NCBI GenBank assembly: GCA_023853785.1
Contig: JAJIRX010000510.1
Span: 310,001 to 374,000 of the forward strand
Length of the DNA stretch: 64,000 nucleotides
DNA from: Psilocybe azurescens
Lineage: Eukaryota > Basidiomycota > Agaricomycetes > Agaricales > Agrocybaceae
Reading direction: 5' to 3'
Shown here: one piece after another, positions 12,838 to 24,480 of the stretch
Layout of the letters: the number at the start of each line of letters is the position of its first letter
Numbering within the stretch: the stretch's first letter is position 1
Position numbers and translations under genes: made by a program
Notes under the pieces: generated by a model
The model's input: only the letters and a program-made list of their open reading frames with translations
What the model was told of the DNA's origin: nothing
Database searches by the model: none

Positions 12838-13248
12838 ATGTCCACGTACCCATACTCAATAGCCCGCTCAGCCGGGACAGACACCACCAACGAGAACAAC
12901 GCGCTCCTCGCTTCCATCCTCGCCACCGACAGCATGGACGAGATATCCACCGCCGAAGACTTCGCCGCCGTCGAGCGCTACATCCGCAGCCAGGGGCGCG
13001 TAGATGGCGCCAGGCGCACGACGTGCGGCGTCATGTTTTGGGTGTATCCGACGGGCATGCGGGGGCCGTACCATGTAGGGTCTCTGGAGGAGGATCCGGA
13101 GGAGGGGGAGGAGCAGGGAGGAGAGGTCAAGACGCACGGCATGCTGGTCACGGTTGAGAGGGGTGCGGCGCTTAGCGATGCTGTTGCAACGATCAGGCTG
13201 GAGCACAGGCTGAGTGGGATCTCACATGTGCACATTAAGAAGGCTTGA
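12838..13248 (+). CDS. Orphan protein of 136 residues
   Basis: This is a single exon from ATG at 12838 to TGA at 13246-13248, in a frame with strong G/C third-position use and a TATA box about 140 bp upstream. I do not recognise the family. The protein has no signal peptide or membrane segment. It has an N-terminal Ser/Thr/Asn-rich part, a region with a paired TTCGVMFWVYPTGM strand and PYHVGSLEEDPEEGEEQGG acidic loop, and a C-terminal EHRLSGISHVHIKK end. The antisense frames over the same span are mirror images produced by GC-rich codons. The function is unknown. Confidence 0.6.
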   Translation: MSTYPYSIARSAGTDTTNENNALLASILATDSMDEISTAEDFAAVERYIRSQGRVDGARRTTCGVMFWVYPTGMRGPYHVGSLEEDPEEGEEQGGEVKTHGMLVTVERGAALSDAVATIRLEHRLSGISHVHIKKA

Positions 13249-13593
13249 ACTGTGTAGAAGATGTCGGGAGGAAGACAAAAAGCAGAAGAAATCAGAACAT
13301 GGTCAAGTTCGACTCAGGTTTGGATGGATGAAAACGAGATTGTAACATAAATAATGTAGTTCAACATTCTGCCCACCAATATCCCCAGAAACGAGAGGAA
13401 TGAAATAGAATCCAGCCGTGATAAACCGTACAAATCGTTCGTAGATCTACAAATACACTGATCCACGCAACAAGAGAGAGAAAACCAAACCCCATAAGAT
13501 GTTACAGACCATCATCATCCCCTCATAATCAACCCAATCGTGAACCCACTATCTACATATCCAATTCAATCCAATCCAAAATTTTCATAACAA
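13249..13593. other. 3' flanks of two convergent genes
   Basis: This 345-bp AT-richer stretch separates the orphan gene (+) and the F-box gene (-). Nothing beyond likely untranslated sequence is visible. Confidence 0.4.
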
Positions 13594-15818
13594 TTATGGC
13601 CCCGGCGCCCCCTCCAGCCCGGTCCACGGCGACGGGCTATAATCATCGGTCACAGGCATCTGATACGTCAACGACACCTGCAGGCCCTCCAGCATGAACC
13701 TTTCCATGCGCGCCTTGACCGCGTCCTCCTCGAGCGCCATGAAGTTGCTCTTGACCGCCTGGAGGCGCGCCACACCGGGCGGGGGTTTTCCCACCGCGAC
13801 GCGACAAAGTCGCAGAGAAGCCGTTGCGACGCGTCGCACATCGTGAAGTCGATGCGTTGCAGGTTCGGGCAAAGGGGCGAGGCATCTTGTTCTGATGCGG
13901 GGGGAATGTCGTCCCGAGTTCCTGCTTCTTCTCCGTCTTCATCTGTCTTGATATCAGGTACCTCAGGCGTTGAAGCCTGCCGCGTTTGCTGCTCCTCCTT
14001 CGAAGACGAGACAGTGAGCGCAAGGAGAATCTTATTCTCTGCCACATCCGCCAGCTCGGTCTCCCGCTCATCCTCCTCCGCACTAGCCACCGGCGTCGCA
14101 AACACCCGCGCCGTCCAATTCTGCACCACCAGCTCCCTCAGCGTCGGCACCATCCTCAAACACGCCACGAACTCCTCCGGCACCACCGTCATCGACTCCA
14201 AATTGAGCTTCTCGAGCGGCGGGGAGCCGCTCTTCCGGAGGAGCGTGCGCAGCGCCGCGAAGGGCTCGGGCACGGCGACGCTCTCGGGGCGGCCCGCGCG
14301 GCCCAGCACGTCGAGCGTGCGCAGCCGCGGCGCGCAGATGCTCGCGAGTGTGTTGCTCATGTGGAACGTGTTCGCGAGGTGCTGGTCGCCGTCCACGCAG
14401 AGCGCCTCGAGCCGCGGGAGGACGACCGTCGTGTCCGGGTCGAGCGGCTCGTACGCGGGCAGCGCGGCCGTGTGCGAGAGCGGGAACTTGAGGGTGCAGC
14501 TCACGAGGCTCGCGCAGAGGGCGAGCGTGGCGAGCATCTCGCGCGCGTCCGCGAAGAAGAACGCGATGTTCGACTCGAGGTACAGCGTCGTGAGCTGCGG
14601 CCACGGGAGCGCGGGCAGCCGCATCCCGCCGCTGAAGAACGTTAGCACGAACGTGCGCAGCCTCTGCGCGTTCTCCGCGAAGTTGAGGCTCTCCGGCCAG
14701 CGATCGACGATGTCCAAGTCCGAGGGCGTCCGGTTGTCCATGAGCGTGAGGCCCTCGAGCAGCGGCACGTCCGCCGCGCGGAGGCCCGTAAACGGCTTGA
14801 ACATCTTCAACGGGACCTGGAAGTCCAGCACCTTCCACCTCGCACACAGAGGCGCCAGGACCTCTAATAGCATCCCGCACAGCGCGGCCTCCTCGTCCGA
14901 GTCGCCCGCAAACCACACCATGGAGACACTGAGTGCACACGCGCCGGAGCGCGCGAGCCACATCTCCATCAGCTCGCGCTTGCGCCTGAAGCGGCTCTTG
15001 GACGCCGCCGGGTTCGTGTAGCTCACGTTCGGGGGCACGACGTGGAGGGACGCCCACAGCTCGGGCGTCGCGAGCGCAATCCGCCGCCACTCGCCGCACA
15101 CGCGGCCGAGAAGGACGGGCGCCTCGGACGCGTGCATAACGCAGTTGCGCGTCGGCGGGAGGCACCACGCGAAGATCACCTGCAGGATCTCGGGCGGGAG
15201 GCGGCGGAACGGCGACGCGAACGCGCGGTGCGCGGTGCGCGTGTCCTGCAGCTGCGTGCGCTTCGCGGCCAGATCCTGCAGCACGGCGCTGAGCCGCGCG
15301 ATCTGGGCGTCGTATTGCGCGAGCTTGGAGTCGACGAGCGAGACGTATTGGTGGATCTCTGATATCTCGGGGAGGCTGGGGATGTAGTTCGTGCAGAGTC
15401 TGTCCGAGAACTGGGAAGTTGGTACAGCCATGTCTTCTTCCTCCTCCCACGCCTCCATCTCGTCCTCATCCTCCTGCTCCTGCGCAGCGAACGTCGGATG
15501 TATCGTGTGCGATGTACCGCTAGGCCCCGCCATACCTTCCAGCACTGAGACTGGGAAAAACAAAGCGACTTTCTTCGTCGTCGGAGATGTCGCATAGTGA
15601 TCTTGCAGATCGTAATCGCCGCTAGCTTTGCTTCGTTTCCCTTTCTTCGCCTTCATGTAATGCTGAGAGAACGGATCCGAGGTGCCGTCAAAGCTAAGGG
15701 ATGCCTCACAACACGAGGCGGATGCCGAGGGTTTGCCAACATCCTGTCCTGGTTTTGACATCGTTTTCAAGTCAAGTATGTTGGCGAGTTGGCCCCCGTC
15801 TGAATCCCAATCTGACAA
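13594..15818 (-). CDS. F-box protein with coiled coil (single frame break near the 3' end)
   Basis: A long intronless frame starts with ATG at 15818 (MSDWDSDGG). A low-complexity acidic N-terminus is followed by a coiled-coil segment (about residues 160-200: EIHQYVSLVDSKLAQYDAQI). Then comes the canonical mushroom F-box, RRLPPEILQVIFAWCLPP, and a WxRIALATPELWASLHVV-type segment. The next 400 residues form a Leu-rich region. The frame as given ends at 13668 in Arg-rich nonsense. One frame over, the sequence continues as GVARLQAVKSNFMALEEDAV and then MERFMLEGLQVSLTYQM, a natural C-terminus ending at 13594. The switch falls at a run of five C (minus strand, about 13790), where one more C would restore the reading. 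The protein is likely a substrate adaptor of an SCF ubiquitin ligase, target unknown. Confidence 0.82.
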
Positions 15819-16973
15819 TGAGAGTTGAGGTTGGTTGTGCGATGGATGGAAAGGGCCAAGTTGGGACTTGAGATGAGGCCCCTATATAGCGGAATGGCCA
15901 CCGGTCCTTACAATGCAATGAGCACTGACTCCTGTCTTGCGTATGAGCACCACAATCGATGGTGCGAGTGTATGCCTGCCTCCAGATACAGGCCTCCAAT
16001 CCAATGAAACAAAGTAAAGAGAGAAGTTGAACACCGGAAACCCTGCCTAAGGAGAATCTGCAACGCGTTTTGTCTTTGATCGCAATGCCTAGCCTAGCTT
16101 GTCTCTTCTCCCGAGTTCGGATCCGAGGGTGCGGGTGCGATTCTGGCAGGGAAGGGACCAGCACTTTAGGACGGAGGTCGTTGCGTTCAGCAAGCGCCAG
16201 TGTGGCCAGCGTCCCAAGTCCAGATCTAGAGCACGCAGAAACGAGCATCTCATCAGTATAAGAGAACAAGGTCCAGCTAACACAGAAAAGATGCAAACCC
16301 CTTTCAATGCTCGATGACGATGATCGACGATCTTGGTTAACCCCGGAGAGAATGAGCTGGCGAATGACGGAGTGTTGTGTTCTGAACTGAGTCCGTGAGG
16401 GGGAGGACGATGGGCACAAGGTGCAATTCAGACTCAGCGTGCCATGGTCTATGATCCGTCAGCTGACATATTTCACAAGGGGACACTGGACACAATCGCG
16501 GGAAATATTCACACAATTCAATTCCTCAGTGCTGACACCCAATGTTCAAGAAATCCAAACCCATCGAACAAGATATAATTCCACCAAGAAAGAATCGTCC
16601 AAGTTCAAAAAATCCAAAAAGTACAAACACAATGGGGGGAGATTGTACAATAGTAATAACAACGAACGAGAAAAACACACAAATATAACAACTAGGCTAC
16701 AACTTCTTCTTCAACAACTTCTTTTGTTCTTCATTCACACTCCTTTCGCACTTGCAAGGTCCGTCGTCGAATTTCTATTCCGTCTTTGAATGAAAATGAA
16801 ATGAATAAGTCAAAAAACCAAAAAATGTCCGTTCTCTTTCGTGTGTGCGTTGCGCGCGTGTTTCCATTCGACCACAAGGTTTGTATTGAGAGTCTGTTGC
16901 CGGTCCCCATTTTTTCCATTTTCCAGTTTCGAGTATTCGCTGGTCGGAACAATTGAAGTGTAACGGCGTTCCA
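15819..16973. other. Intergenic region upstream of the F-box gene
   Basis: This 1.15-kb region holds the F-box promoter and the 3' side of the next minus-strand gene. The minus-strand open frame at 15772-16419 overlaps the F-box start and has no protein-like composition, so I did not call it. The 16560-16800 part is A/T-rich and compatible with 3' untranslated sequence. Confidence 0.4.
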
Positions 16974-19359
16974 TTAGCGAGATGGGATAGGCTTGCGCGC
17001 ACGCAACTTTGAGGGCGTAGGTATGTGTGATGGTAATGGTAATGTTACGCCGGAGAAGGGTGGGTTCGAGTTCAAATTCGAACTCAAGGGATGCACAAGC
17101 CGGGTCAATCCTACACAATCCTACAAATAACACACACACACATCAGTCATCAACAAAAACCGAATACAGAACGGAAAAGAAAAAAACTCACAGCTGCGTA
17201 TACGTCTGCGTCCGACTCAGCGCTCTCTTCATCGCCTTCTTCTCCTTCGGATGCACGAGCCTGTTCGCTCTCGTCGCTCCACCGCCCACACCCCCTGCAC
17301 ACCACCAGCACACCGCCCATCCCCCTCATCGTCTCCATCCAAAGGCGGCGTATCCGTCCGCTCCAGTCGCGAAGACGGAGCAGGAGCAGAAGCAGAAGGG
17401 AGATCATTATTCCGGAGCTGCGACGACGACTCGATGACGCTCGCCGCCTCGGGGTACACCTCCGGGTCATACGAGTGCAGAGGCGCGGGGTACTGCTTGA
17501 GCGGGGGCGCGATGTGCGGGTACGGGTATGTGTATTGGGCGGGGTATTCTTGCCAGTACGGCTGGGACTGTGGTTGCGAGTGCGAGTGCGAGTGCGAGTG
17601 CGATTGAGATTGCGATTGCGACTGGGATTGCGAGGAAGACGACGAGGACGAGTCCTGCGACTCCGGCTCAGGCGTCCTCCGGGGCCTCTTCGGATCCCGC
17701 CCGTCCTCACCATCACCACCTTCCCGTTCGCGCTCGTCCAAGGTCCTCTTACTCCCCGCCGGCCGCACCCCCGTCCCATTCCCCGCCCCTCCATTCCTAT
17801 GTGCATCGCTCACCCCCACACCATTAACCCAATCCGCCGCGCGCGTCCTCATAAACGCCTCCACCTGCCGCTCATTCTCGCGCGCCCATTTATCGTAATT
17901 CTCCTGCTTCTCCCGGTTGCCGTCGATGTACCGCCAGTACGGCCAGAGCATCTTCAGGTTGATCTCCCGCTGCGCCATGGTCGGCGGGGGCCCTGCTCCT
18001 CTTCCCTCTTCTCCTCCTTCTCCTCCATTACTTCCGCCAACACCACCCGCACCCGCACCGACGCGCAGCGCCCTCCACGGGTGCGCGGGCCCTGGGCGCG
18101 CATCATACACCGCCAAATGCGCCAGGTCCATCGGCGCCGCGCGCTCGCGCACCTCCTCCTCGCTCAGCCACCCCATGTCGAGCAGCCGCCGCAGCGTCCT
18201 GCCCTGCACAGGGTAGCGCCGCGGCAGGCGGCCCGCCCAGCGGTAGTCGCACTCGGAGAGGCCCTTGATGGGGTCGAAGATCTCCGCGGCGGGGGTGGGG
18301 TTGAGGGCCGGTAGGTTGGGGTCGGGCGCGGGCAGCGAGGTTGATGGCAGGGGAGTGGCTTGGTGTAATGAGGATGAGGGCTGTGAGTCGGATTGGGCGC
18401 GGGCAGGGGCGGGATACGCAAAGTCGCGTATCTTGATACCACGCCTGACGAGGTTCTTCTTGACGTCCTCCACGGGGGTGTCGAAGACCTCTGTAGAAGC
18501 GCAGGACAGGGCGCGCGCGACGGGCTGCGAGTCGCCGTACTGCGATGTCCATGGCTGGCTTTCTTCGTCCTGTTCTTGTTCTTGTGATGTTTCTCTTTGA
18601 CTTTCGCTTTCTTGTTCGGGTCCTCTCTCTCTTTCTTTTCCTTTATCTTGCGCTTTCTCTTCAACAGCAGTAGTTTCGCTTTCGTCTAATTCCGCCACCG
18701 ATGGCATTGGCATCTGAAGGAAGGGAGTGATAAGAATCAAACACACTCGAGATAAAGATAGTGGCATATGCTTACATCGAACGCAGACTCAGGTATCCGC
18801 ACCGTAAACTCGCTGCGTGCTCTCTGGAATCCACCCTCCGCCGGGTGGGGTCGCCCATCTCGACATCATCGCTGGCGAGAGGCGGGATGGGCTCCGACTT
18901 GGAGCGGAACCGGTCCCCGAGAGACGGGAGCGATATCGTGAGTTTGCCCGGGACACTGGTGCGCAGGGTGGCGACGACGCCGTGGGCGCGGATGTTGAAG
19001 GTGCGCCAGGTGGGGAATCTCGAGGTGGATGTGGAGGGAGCCATTTCCGGTGCAGACGTGGATGTGGATGCAGAGGATGAGGATGAAGCCGAGTTGGAAG
19101 AGGGGGCACCGTTATTATAGGCGTTTATTGTCCCATTTTGATTGTTTGTGCCATTGGCAGTAGGAGTGGCAGTGGGATTATGACTCTGCGGCCACGCGGC
19201 TGGCATTAGACCTTGGTGTAGTATCCTCTTTGTGCTCCTTGTTAAAAGGGAAGAGGGTTGGTATCGAGTACTGAGTACTTGAGTGAGTGAGGGAATGTCG
19301 TAAAGGGCCAACACAGGGCCAACCGTCCCACCCTTGTTCTCCCATCGCCGTGGGAACAT
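16974..19359 (-). CDS. Conserved-looking fungal protein of unknown function, low complexity
   Basis: At least three exons. Exon 1 (ATG at 19357-19359, or at 19204-19206) carries GKLTISLPSLGDRFRSKSEP and ends SEFTVRIPESAFD before a donor at about 18774. Exon 2 begins MPMPSVAELDESE and contains the best-ordered block, IFDPIKGLSECDYRWAGRLP, RTLRRLLDMGWLSEEEVRER and INLKMLWPYWRYIDGNREKQ. A Ser-Gln/Ser-His repeat tract follows. The last part reads SDESEQARASEGEEGDEESA, then an intron (about 17103-17192) and a short final exon ending at 16974. The frame changes once within exon 1 (near 18830) and once near 17310, both next to G/C runs and without a usable intron. I cannot name the family. The ordered block suggests a nuclear or cytosolic protein with long disordered flanks. 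Confidence 0.55.
17572..17634 (-). repeat. Hexanucleotide repeat encoding alternating Ser-Gln / Ser-His
   Basis: On the minus strand the sequence repeats a six-base unit of two codons (Ser followed by Gln or His), giving a tract of alternating SQ and SH pairs inside the unknown protein at 16974-19359. It is a coding microsatellite, likely variable in length between strains. Confidence 0.7.
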
Positions 19360-19598
19360 CGCCTTGATTAGGCCCCGTGAAATTTGCACAATGACTCGGC
19401 GCGCCTCTGCTGCAGCCCGGTTTTGCCTTATTGGGCTTACTCGCCGCCTGACGCGATCACGGGGTGCGCGCCCGCCGGACTAATTAGTGGCTGTGTGTGC
19501 CACGACTCTCTTTCATGCTTGTTTCATGCGATACACATCTAACGCATTGCGCAAAAACCCGTGTTTGCTATTTCTCTGTCTACAGTAATAGCCACGAC

Positions 19599-21301
19599 TC
19601 ATCCTTGTCTCCGCTCAAGCCCCTTCCACCCCTTCCGCAACCCCTTCGCCTCGATGACGTGCGCAGGCATGCAGTATACCGGGTCCAAATCAACAAGGCC
19701 GGGGTATCCCAAAATGGACAGCCCTATTGCAACAACCATCTGAGTTGTGGCACAAGGGCAACATGACTCGAGCGGTACGTACCGGCAATGCCAAAATGAG
19801 TGTGGAACACATCCACCATGTCCCCTGGTCTATCCGCGATTCCGCCGGTTTCCGTATTCTAAGGACACATCATATCGCAGAATTTAGTCAGCGTGTCCCT
19901 AATCGAACTCATTCATACGAGCCACTTACCTGCGCAGACAGAATGAACTCAGACAGCTTATCCGAGTCGATCCACGGAACCTTGTTCAATACCGACAACG
20001 CCGAAAGCACCCAAAAGCTATAGCACACCTAAGTATTCGCCACGGATCATTAACATTGATGAATGACGCAACACAACACAAAAAGCAAGAAAGAAACGTT
20101 GCTGACTCACATCTGCAAGCTTCTCCGGACGCCCATTCAGACCCCCATTGGGCAGCTGTCGCTCGGCCAGCCAGAACCCCAGCGTATCGACGTCCACAAC
20201 GTCCAGGCGGTCAAGAATCGCCAACGCCGCCACACACACAAACACTGAAACCCCAACCCCAACCCCAAAGGAGTAGGTCAGCCCGGTTGCATTTACATGT
20301 ATGGAAAATAAACCCGTACGCACCTTGCGCAGAATGACTCTCCGCCCCGACCCGACTCCCAAAGCCCCCATCGTAATTCCTGCACCTCTCAATATACCCC
20401 ACCGTCCGCTCCCTGTCCAGCGCGTCGAGGCGGCCGAGCAGCGACAGCGCGTTGACGGCGCAGTACAAAAACCGCGTGTCGCACTCGCCGAACCTGTCGC
20501 CTGCGAACACGCCGGAGGGCTGTTGGAGTGAGAGGATGACTGCGATCGGAACGAGGAATCATAATGAGACGGTTTGATGATTATGCTTGAGTTCGAGTTT
20601 GCGATGGAGATGTTCGTACGTACATTTCGTGACGCGATCGACGTCCATGCGATCTACCGCGTTTTGCATGACCAGGGTTTGTATCGCGCTCAGGGTGGAG
20701 AGCAAGTGCGCGTCGTGGTCCGGGTGGGCACCGAACCCTCCTAAAAATATGATAGAAAGGACAAGTCAGATCCACATCTCGTTCATCCAGGCCAAAAGGT
20801 GGACGAGTCGAAGAAAGAATAGCAGCAAAAAAGCATAGAGGGAGGTACGGAGGAAAAGAAAGCACGAGACCCAACAACCACCCACCTGCCTCCTCGTCCC
20901 AACAGCTCATCACAAACGCCACCATCTCCTCCCTATCGAGCGCATCGGGCCGCCCGAGGATGGAGAGCGCGGTGAAGCCCCAGTACACGGCGTTGAGGCG
21001 CAGGTGCGCGGTAAGGTGGTATGTGAGGTCGTCTTTATTCTGTTTTGGGGGGTTGGGTGCGAGGGTGGGTTGGGGGTGCGATTGCAAGTGGTCAAGAAGG
21101 ATGCATAAGAATAATGTCAGATAACTGCGTTGTTCTATCGGTGTGTGTACGCGAGATGGACGCGGAGATGGGGATGGACGCGGAGATGAGGGTAGAAGGA
21201 GGAAGGAGGAGACTCACCTCTCCGAGTTTCTGAATATACGAGACGTGGAGATCCACCAGAAGTTTATCGGTAGCAGATGATGATGATTCGGAAGTAGCCA
21301 T
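19599..21301 (-). CDS. BET2: Rab geranylgeranyltransferase (type II) beta subunit
   Basis: This is the catalytic beta subunit of the enzyme that attaches geranylgeranyl groups to the C-terminal cysteines of Rab GTPases, working with the alpha subunit and Rab escort protein. It starts at ATG 21301 ([20 protein letters not shown]) and spans many short exons, about 330 residues in all, normal for the family. In order: [153 protein letters not shown] and a last exon ending at 19599. The zinc ligands Asp and Cys (LAD-VC, across an intron) and His (FHTHFG) are all present. The gene is divergent from the small gene at 21822. Confidence 0.93.
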
Positions 21302-21821
21302 TCCGTGTCGCGATTCCAATAGGTATTTCGAATCTGCAGTGGAGAGTTGATCGTGAAAAGTTGGGGTCGATGAAGGCTCGGCTAGATCAGAACGATATCC
21401 AAGAAGCAGAAGCAGGCACAGCAGAGATTCAAGAATGAGGATGAGAATGATAACGAGAATTAGATTGTAGGTAGTAGGAGCTCAGTCGCCGCCGCCGCAG
21501 TGCCAAAGTTCCGAGGATTGGTTCAGGATCTATCATGATATCATCTGCATCTGCATCAGGAGGCGGGCTGAAGTATGGTCCTATTTACCAAGACCCTCCG
21601 CACGCCGGTAGCCCGTCGCCGTCCCATCGCCTCAATTTGCGCGGCGCGGCGCGCTCTTCCGAAGTTCGAACGCTTGAGAACGATAAGATTTTGATTTTGC
21701 CGCCCAGCGTTTTTTTAAATTTTATTCATAAGTATAAAAGTTAAACATATACCGCATCGACTCAGGACTGCAGCAAGTTACCCTAGACTAGAGCGCACAC
21801 CGCAAACCCACCCCAACGATC
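21302..21821. promoter_or_regulatory. Bidirectional promoter region
   Basis: The 520 bp between the start codons of BET2 (-) and the small gene (+) should drive both. A TATAAAA lies at 21733-21739 on the plus strand, about 85 bp before the ATG at 21822. No matching TATA box was seen on the BET2 side, as expected for a housekeeping gene. Confidence 0.5.
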
Positions 21822-22256
21822 ATGGCCAACGAGGGCGCCTCGCACGACCACCCTTCCACTCCCTCTTCCTCTTCCTCCCCCGCACCCAACGCCTCCACCC
21901 CCACTTTCACTTCCACCGTCAACGCCTCGCCGTCAACCACTTATCCGCTACCGCCGCCTGCCTCCCACCGCACCACCACTACCACGAACAAAATCGACAA
22001 GCTCGCCACCGAGCACCCACTGATGTACTGGTTCGTTTCGAATATTATCAACGTGCACTGCCTGGATGCCCGGCTCGGGTGCGCTTTTGGGCCTTTGAGC
22101 TCTGTGAATAGAAATAAGGACAGCGGTGCGGATAAGGATAGCAAAGGCGAAGGCGCTGTGGACGCTACTACCGCCAATGACTCGGACAGAAGTCGCAACG
22201 GCAACAACTCGAATCCACATCCACATCCAAAGGTTATCGAACAGAGTTCAAGTTGA
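21822..22256 (+). CDS. Small Ser/Thr/Pro-rich protein of unknown function
   Basis: The frame opens with ATG at 21822 (MANEGASHDHPSTPSSSSS). A disordered Ser/Thr/Pro segment of about 60 residues is followed by a short ordered patch, KIDKLATEHPLMYWFVSNII then NVHCLDARLGCAFGPLSS, and an Asp/Asn/Ser-rich tail. As read it stops at 22254-22256 after 144 residues. A second frame just downstream (about 22262-22360, with ALILQEREDATPSPRKVEVE) looks protein-like, so the true C-terminus may be longer through an intron or a frame error. I recognise no family. A TATA box precedes it. Confidence 0.55.
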   Translation: MANEGASHDHPSTPSSSSSPAPNASTPTFTSTVNASPSTTYPLPPPASHRTTTTTNKIDKLATEHPLMYWFVSNIINVHCLDARLGCAFGPLSSVNRNKDSGADKDSKGEGAVDATTANDSDRSRNGNNSNPHPHPKVIEQSSS

Positions 22257-23874
22257 CATAGGATAGCTTTGATACTACAAGAGCGCGAGGACGCGACTCC
22301 GTCGCCACGGAAGGTCGAGGTTGAAGAACCCACACCGGACGGACCATCATCATCATTTTTTTTCAATTACATATTTGCAAGTATCATTTCCTTTTCCTTT
22401 CCTTCCCATCTCTTCATTTTGTTGATCTTATACTGATGCCAATTTCCCCCAATTGCCCGATTCATTGGGTTTCTTTATTTAACTAGAGGCTAGATGCTAC
22501 AGAGATCTCGGGATACACAGTCACATTCACTAGGAAGAAAGGGAGGACTCGGGATATCGATATCGGTACCTGCAATTTCATAAACCGGAATCTCTCGGGA
22601 AGGGACCTGCTTTTCTACTTCTAACACCACACTGTCCGCACAGCGCACAGCGCACGAAGGCAAAAATAAACGCACGCACGCAAGAGTCAGATGTCGGTCA
22701 TCTGAAGTACGAGTACACACTTAAGCTCTCGCAACGTGACTGCAGAGTAACTGCACGCGCTTTAAATTGGACCTGTCGTACCCACTCATTCCACAAGTAC
22801 ATGGATCCATATGAATGGTCTCATCCTATAAACCTACGCACGCATCGCCAAAGCGTTTTGAGGATATGGGAATCACATTACGTGCAGTTGGACCCTGTGC
22901 CAGCGACTGTATGACGGTAGACTCACTGCAGCGGCCTGAGCCTGATTAACTGACTCCGGAATCCGCTAGCAGGATATTGGACGTTTGAGATCTTTAATGC
23001 GCCATGGTCAGAATTTAATATTAAGCGTTATAGCTGAGTGACTGTTAAGCACTTGATTCAGACATGGCGGCCGCGTGCATATTTGCCATGGGCGCTTAAC
23101 AAACAAAGTCTTGTTCGGTTTCCTAACCCAAGAACTCACACGGCACACCCGCTTAAAAATGTGTAGTCGGTTAATCAGCCCCACTTATCCATCTTGCGAA
23201 CGTTATTGAAGTATCAGATGGTCATCGGAATGTCTTATATTTTCGCCTTCTGGCACACTGAGTAACAGAGTATTGCATTATGATTGCAATAGTCCGGGGA
23301 ACGTATTCTTCGTTATGGTGCTAATAATAAGCGCCTGTCTTAATTTCTACGAATAATGGTAGGACACATGTAAGAGGTTGACCATGCCAGGCCATAAAAC
23401 ATCTCGACGACTTCATTCATCAAACCTTATACAAACCAACTTCATTGGGGCCAGTGGTACGTATTAGCAGAGTTTCTTTAATTCTTTTGCGATCAGTCAT
23501 AACTAGGACTGATTGCTAGACGGCCAAATCCGAGGTTGCAAAAGGAACATCTCGACATAACAGCCAGGGCTGTCGAGGAAGCTTCATTTTCGAAGTTCGA
23601 AGTTTTACGAGTACGAGCATTGGAAACAGTGCACCGACAAGAAAGGTCGCATACCTTTCGGTGATCATGATAACCATCACCTCATTGCTTTCTGACTTAT
23701 TCTGTCGAGAGCCGAAAAGAAATCAAAATGAACGATGGTATTATGATTAGATGTCCTAATAGACGAAACCGTAATTAACGAATGACCACTGATGTTGCAA
23801 AACCATAATCCATTCAGATAATATTTCTCAACCTCGACCAGAGAATCCCAACAAGAGAAAGATCTTCACGCCAT
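22257..23874. other. Gene-free region
   Basis: About 1.6 kb between the small Ser/Thr/Pro-rich gene and the first hydrophobin, apart from the possible C-terminal extension near 22262-22360. No open frame with family similarity and no transposon sequence was recognised. It contains the 3' flanks of both neighbouring genes. Confidence 0.5.
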
Positions 23875-24372
23875 TTAGGCGTTGACGTTGACGGGGGTGC
23901 ATCCAACGTTGACGAGACCGTCTGCGGAATAATGTTATATTTCGCACCAATCAGATTGCCATTGAAAAAGACTTACTGTAGTGGTTGCTGGTGCAGCAAA
24001 CGGGTTGCTGAGTGCTATTGATAGAGTTGCAAAGTTAAAATAATTCGTGAATGGCGAATTGAAGACTGCTAACCAAGAGTTTCCTCCGGCTCCAATAACA
24101 CTGATGGGAGAGCAGTTGGCGCCAATCTGGCCGGTAAGAGGTCCGACGACAACACCAACGAGAGTTGCCAACCAGTTGCCTTGAGCGGATTGGGCGCTGT
24201 ACATTTGGTTGCCTGAAACGATGAAAGTCAATTAATACGACTCTCAAGAAGAGGAGTTCGTATGAAGCATACAGCATTGGATATCGCCAGTGTTGCAGGA
24301 GTTCTGGGTGTTACCAGCGGCAACAAAGACGGCCATGGAGGCGGCGGTGAAGAGAGCGACTTTGGAGAACAT
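23875..24372 (-). CDS. Class I hydrophobin, copy A
   Basis: This is a small secreted, self-assembling surface protein that coats aerial hyphae and fruiting bodies. Four exons (24273-24372, 24074-24212, 23977-24014, 23921-23875) give 324 nt and 107 residues. A signal peptide (MFSKVALFTAASMAVFVAAG) precedes the eight-cysteine pattern: NSC, QCC, ANCSP, NSCT, VCC and VGCTP. The spacing between the second pair and Cys4 (about 34 residues) is in the class I range. The splice after GGNS is required; reading through it destroys the fifth to seventh cysteines. The gene faces its close paralogue at 25308, with the same exon lengths. A TATA box lies 100 bp upstream. Confidence 0.95.
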
Positions 24373-24470
24373 TGTGGAGGATGTAAAGAGAACGGGTAGC
24401 TGGTTTTGCTGAGTGTTTTAGAAGACGAAGTAGATTACTTGACTGAAGAATTTGAGTGAGCACGATGGGT

Positions 24471-24477
24471 CTTTATA
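24471..24477 (-). promoter_or_regulatory. TATA box of hydrophobin copy A
   Basis: TATAAAG on the minus strand about 100 bp upstream of the ATG at 24372. It sits in a block of about 120 bp that is closely similar to the sequence upstream of hydrophobin copy B. Confidence 0.6.
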
Positions 24478-24480
24478 GAT

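Noticed and set aside
13843..15021. Plus-strand open frame of 392 codons over the F-box gene
   Set aside because: It is antisense to a well-supported F-box protein, and its Ser/Arg-rich translation is a by-product of the GC-rich codons on the other strand.
14083..15450. Minus-strand open frame of 455 codons, Arg/Ala/Pro-rich
   Set aside because: It is an out-of-frame shadow of the same F-box gene, with no motif and extreme composition.
15772..16419. Minus-strand open frame of 215 codons upstream of the F-box gene
   Set aside because: It overlaps the F-box start and promoter. The composition is irregular and no motif or splice pattern supports it.
17091..18314. Plus-strand open frame of 407 codons with long Arg/Val tracts
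   Set aside because: It is antisense to the unknown protein at 16974-19359. The Arg tracts mirror its SQ/SH repeat, and there is no start context or family.
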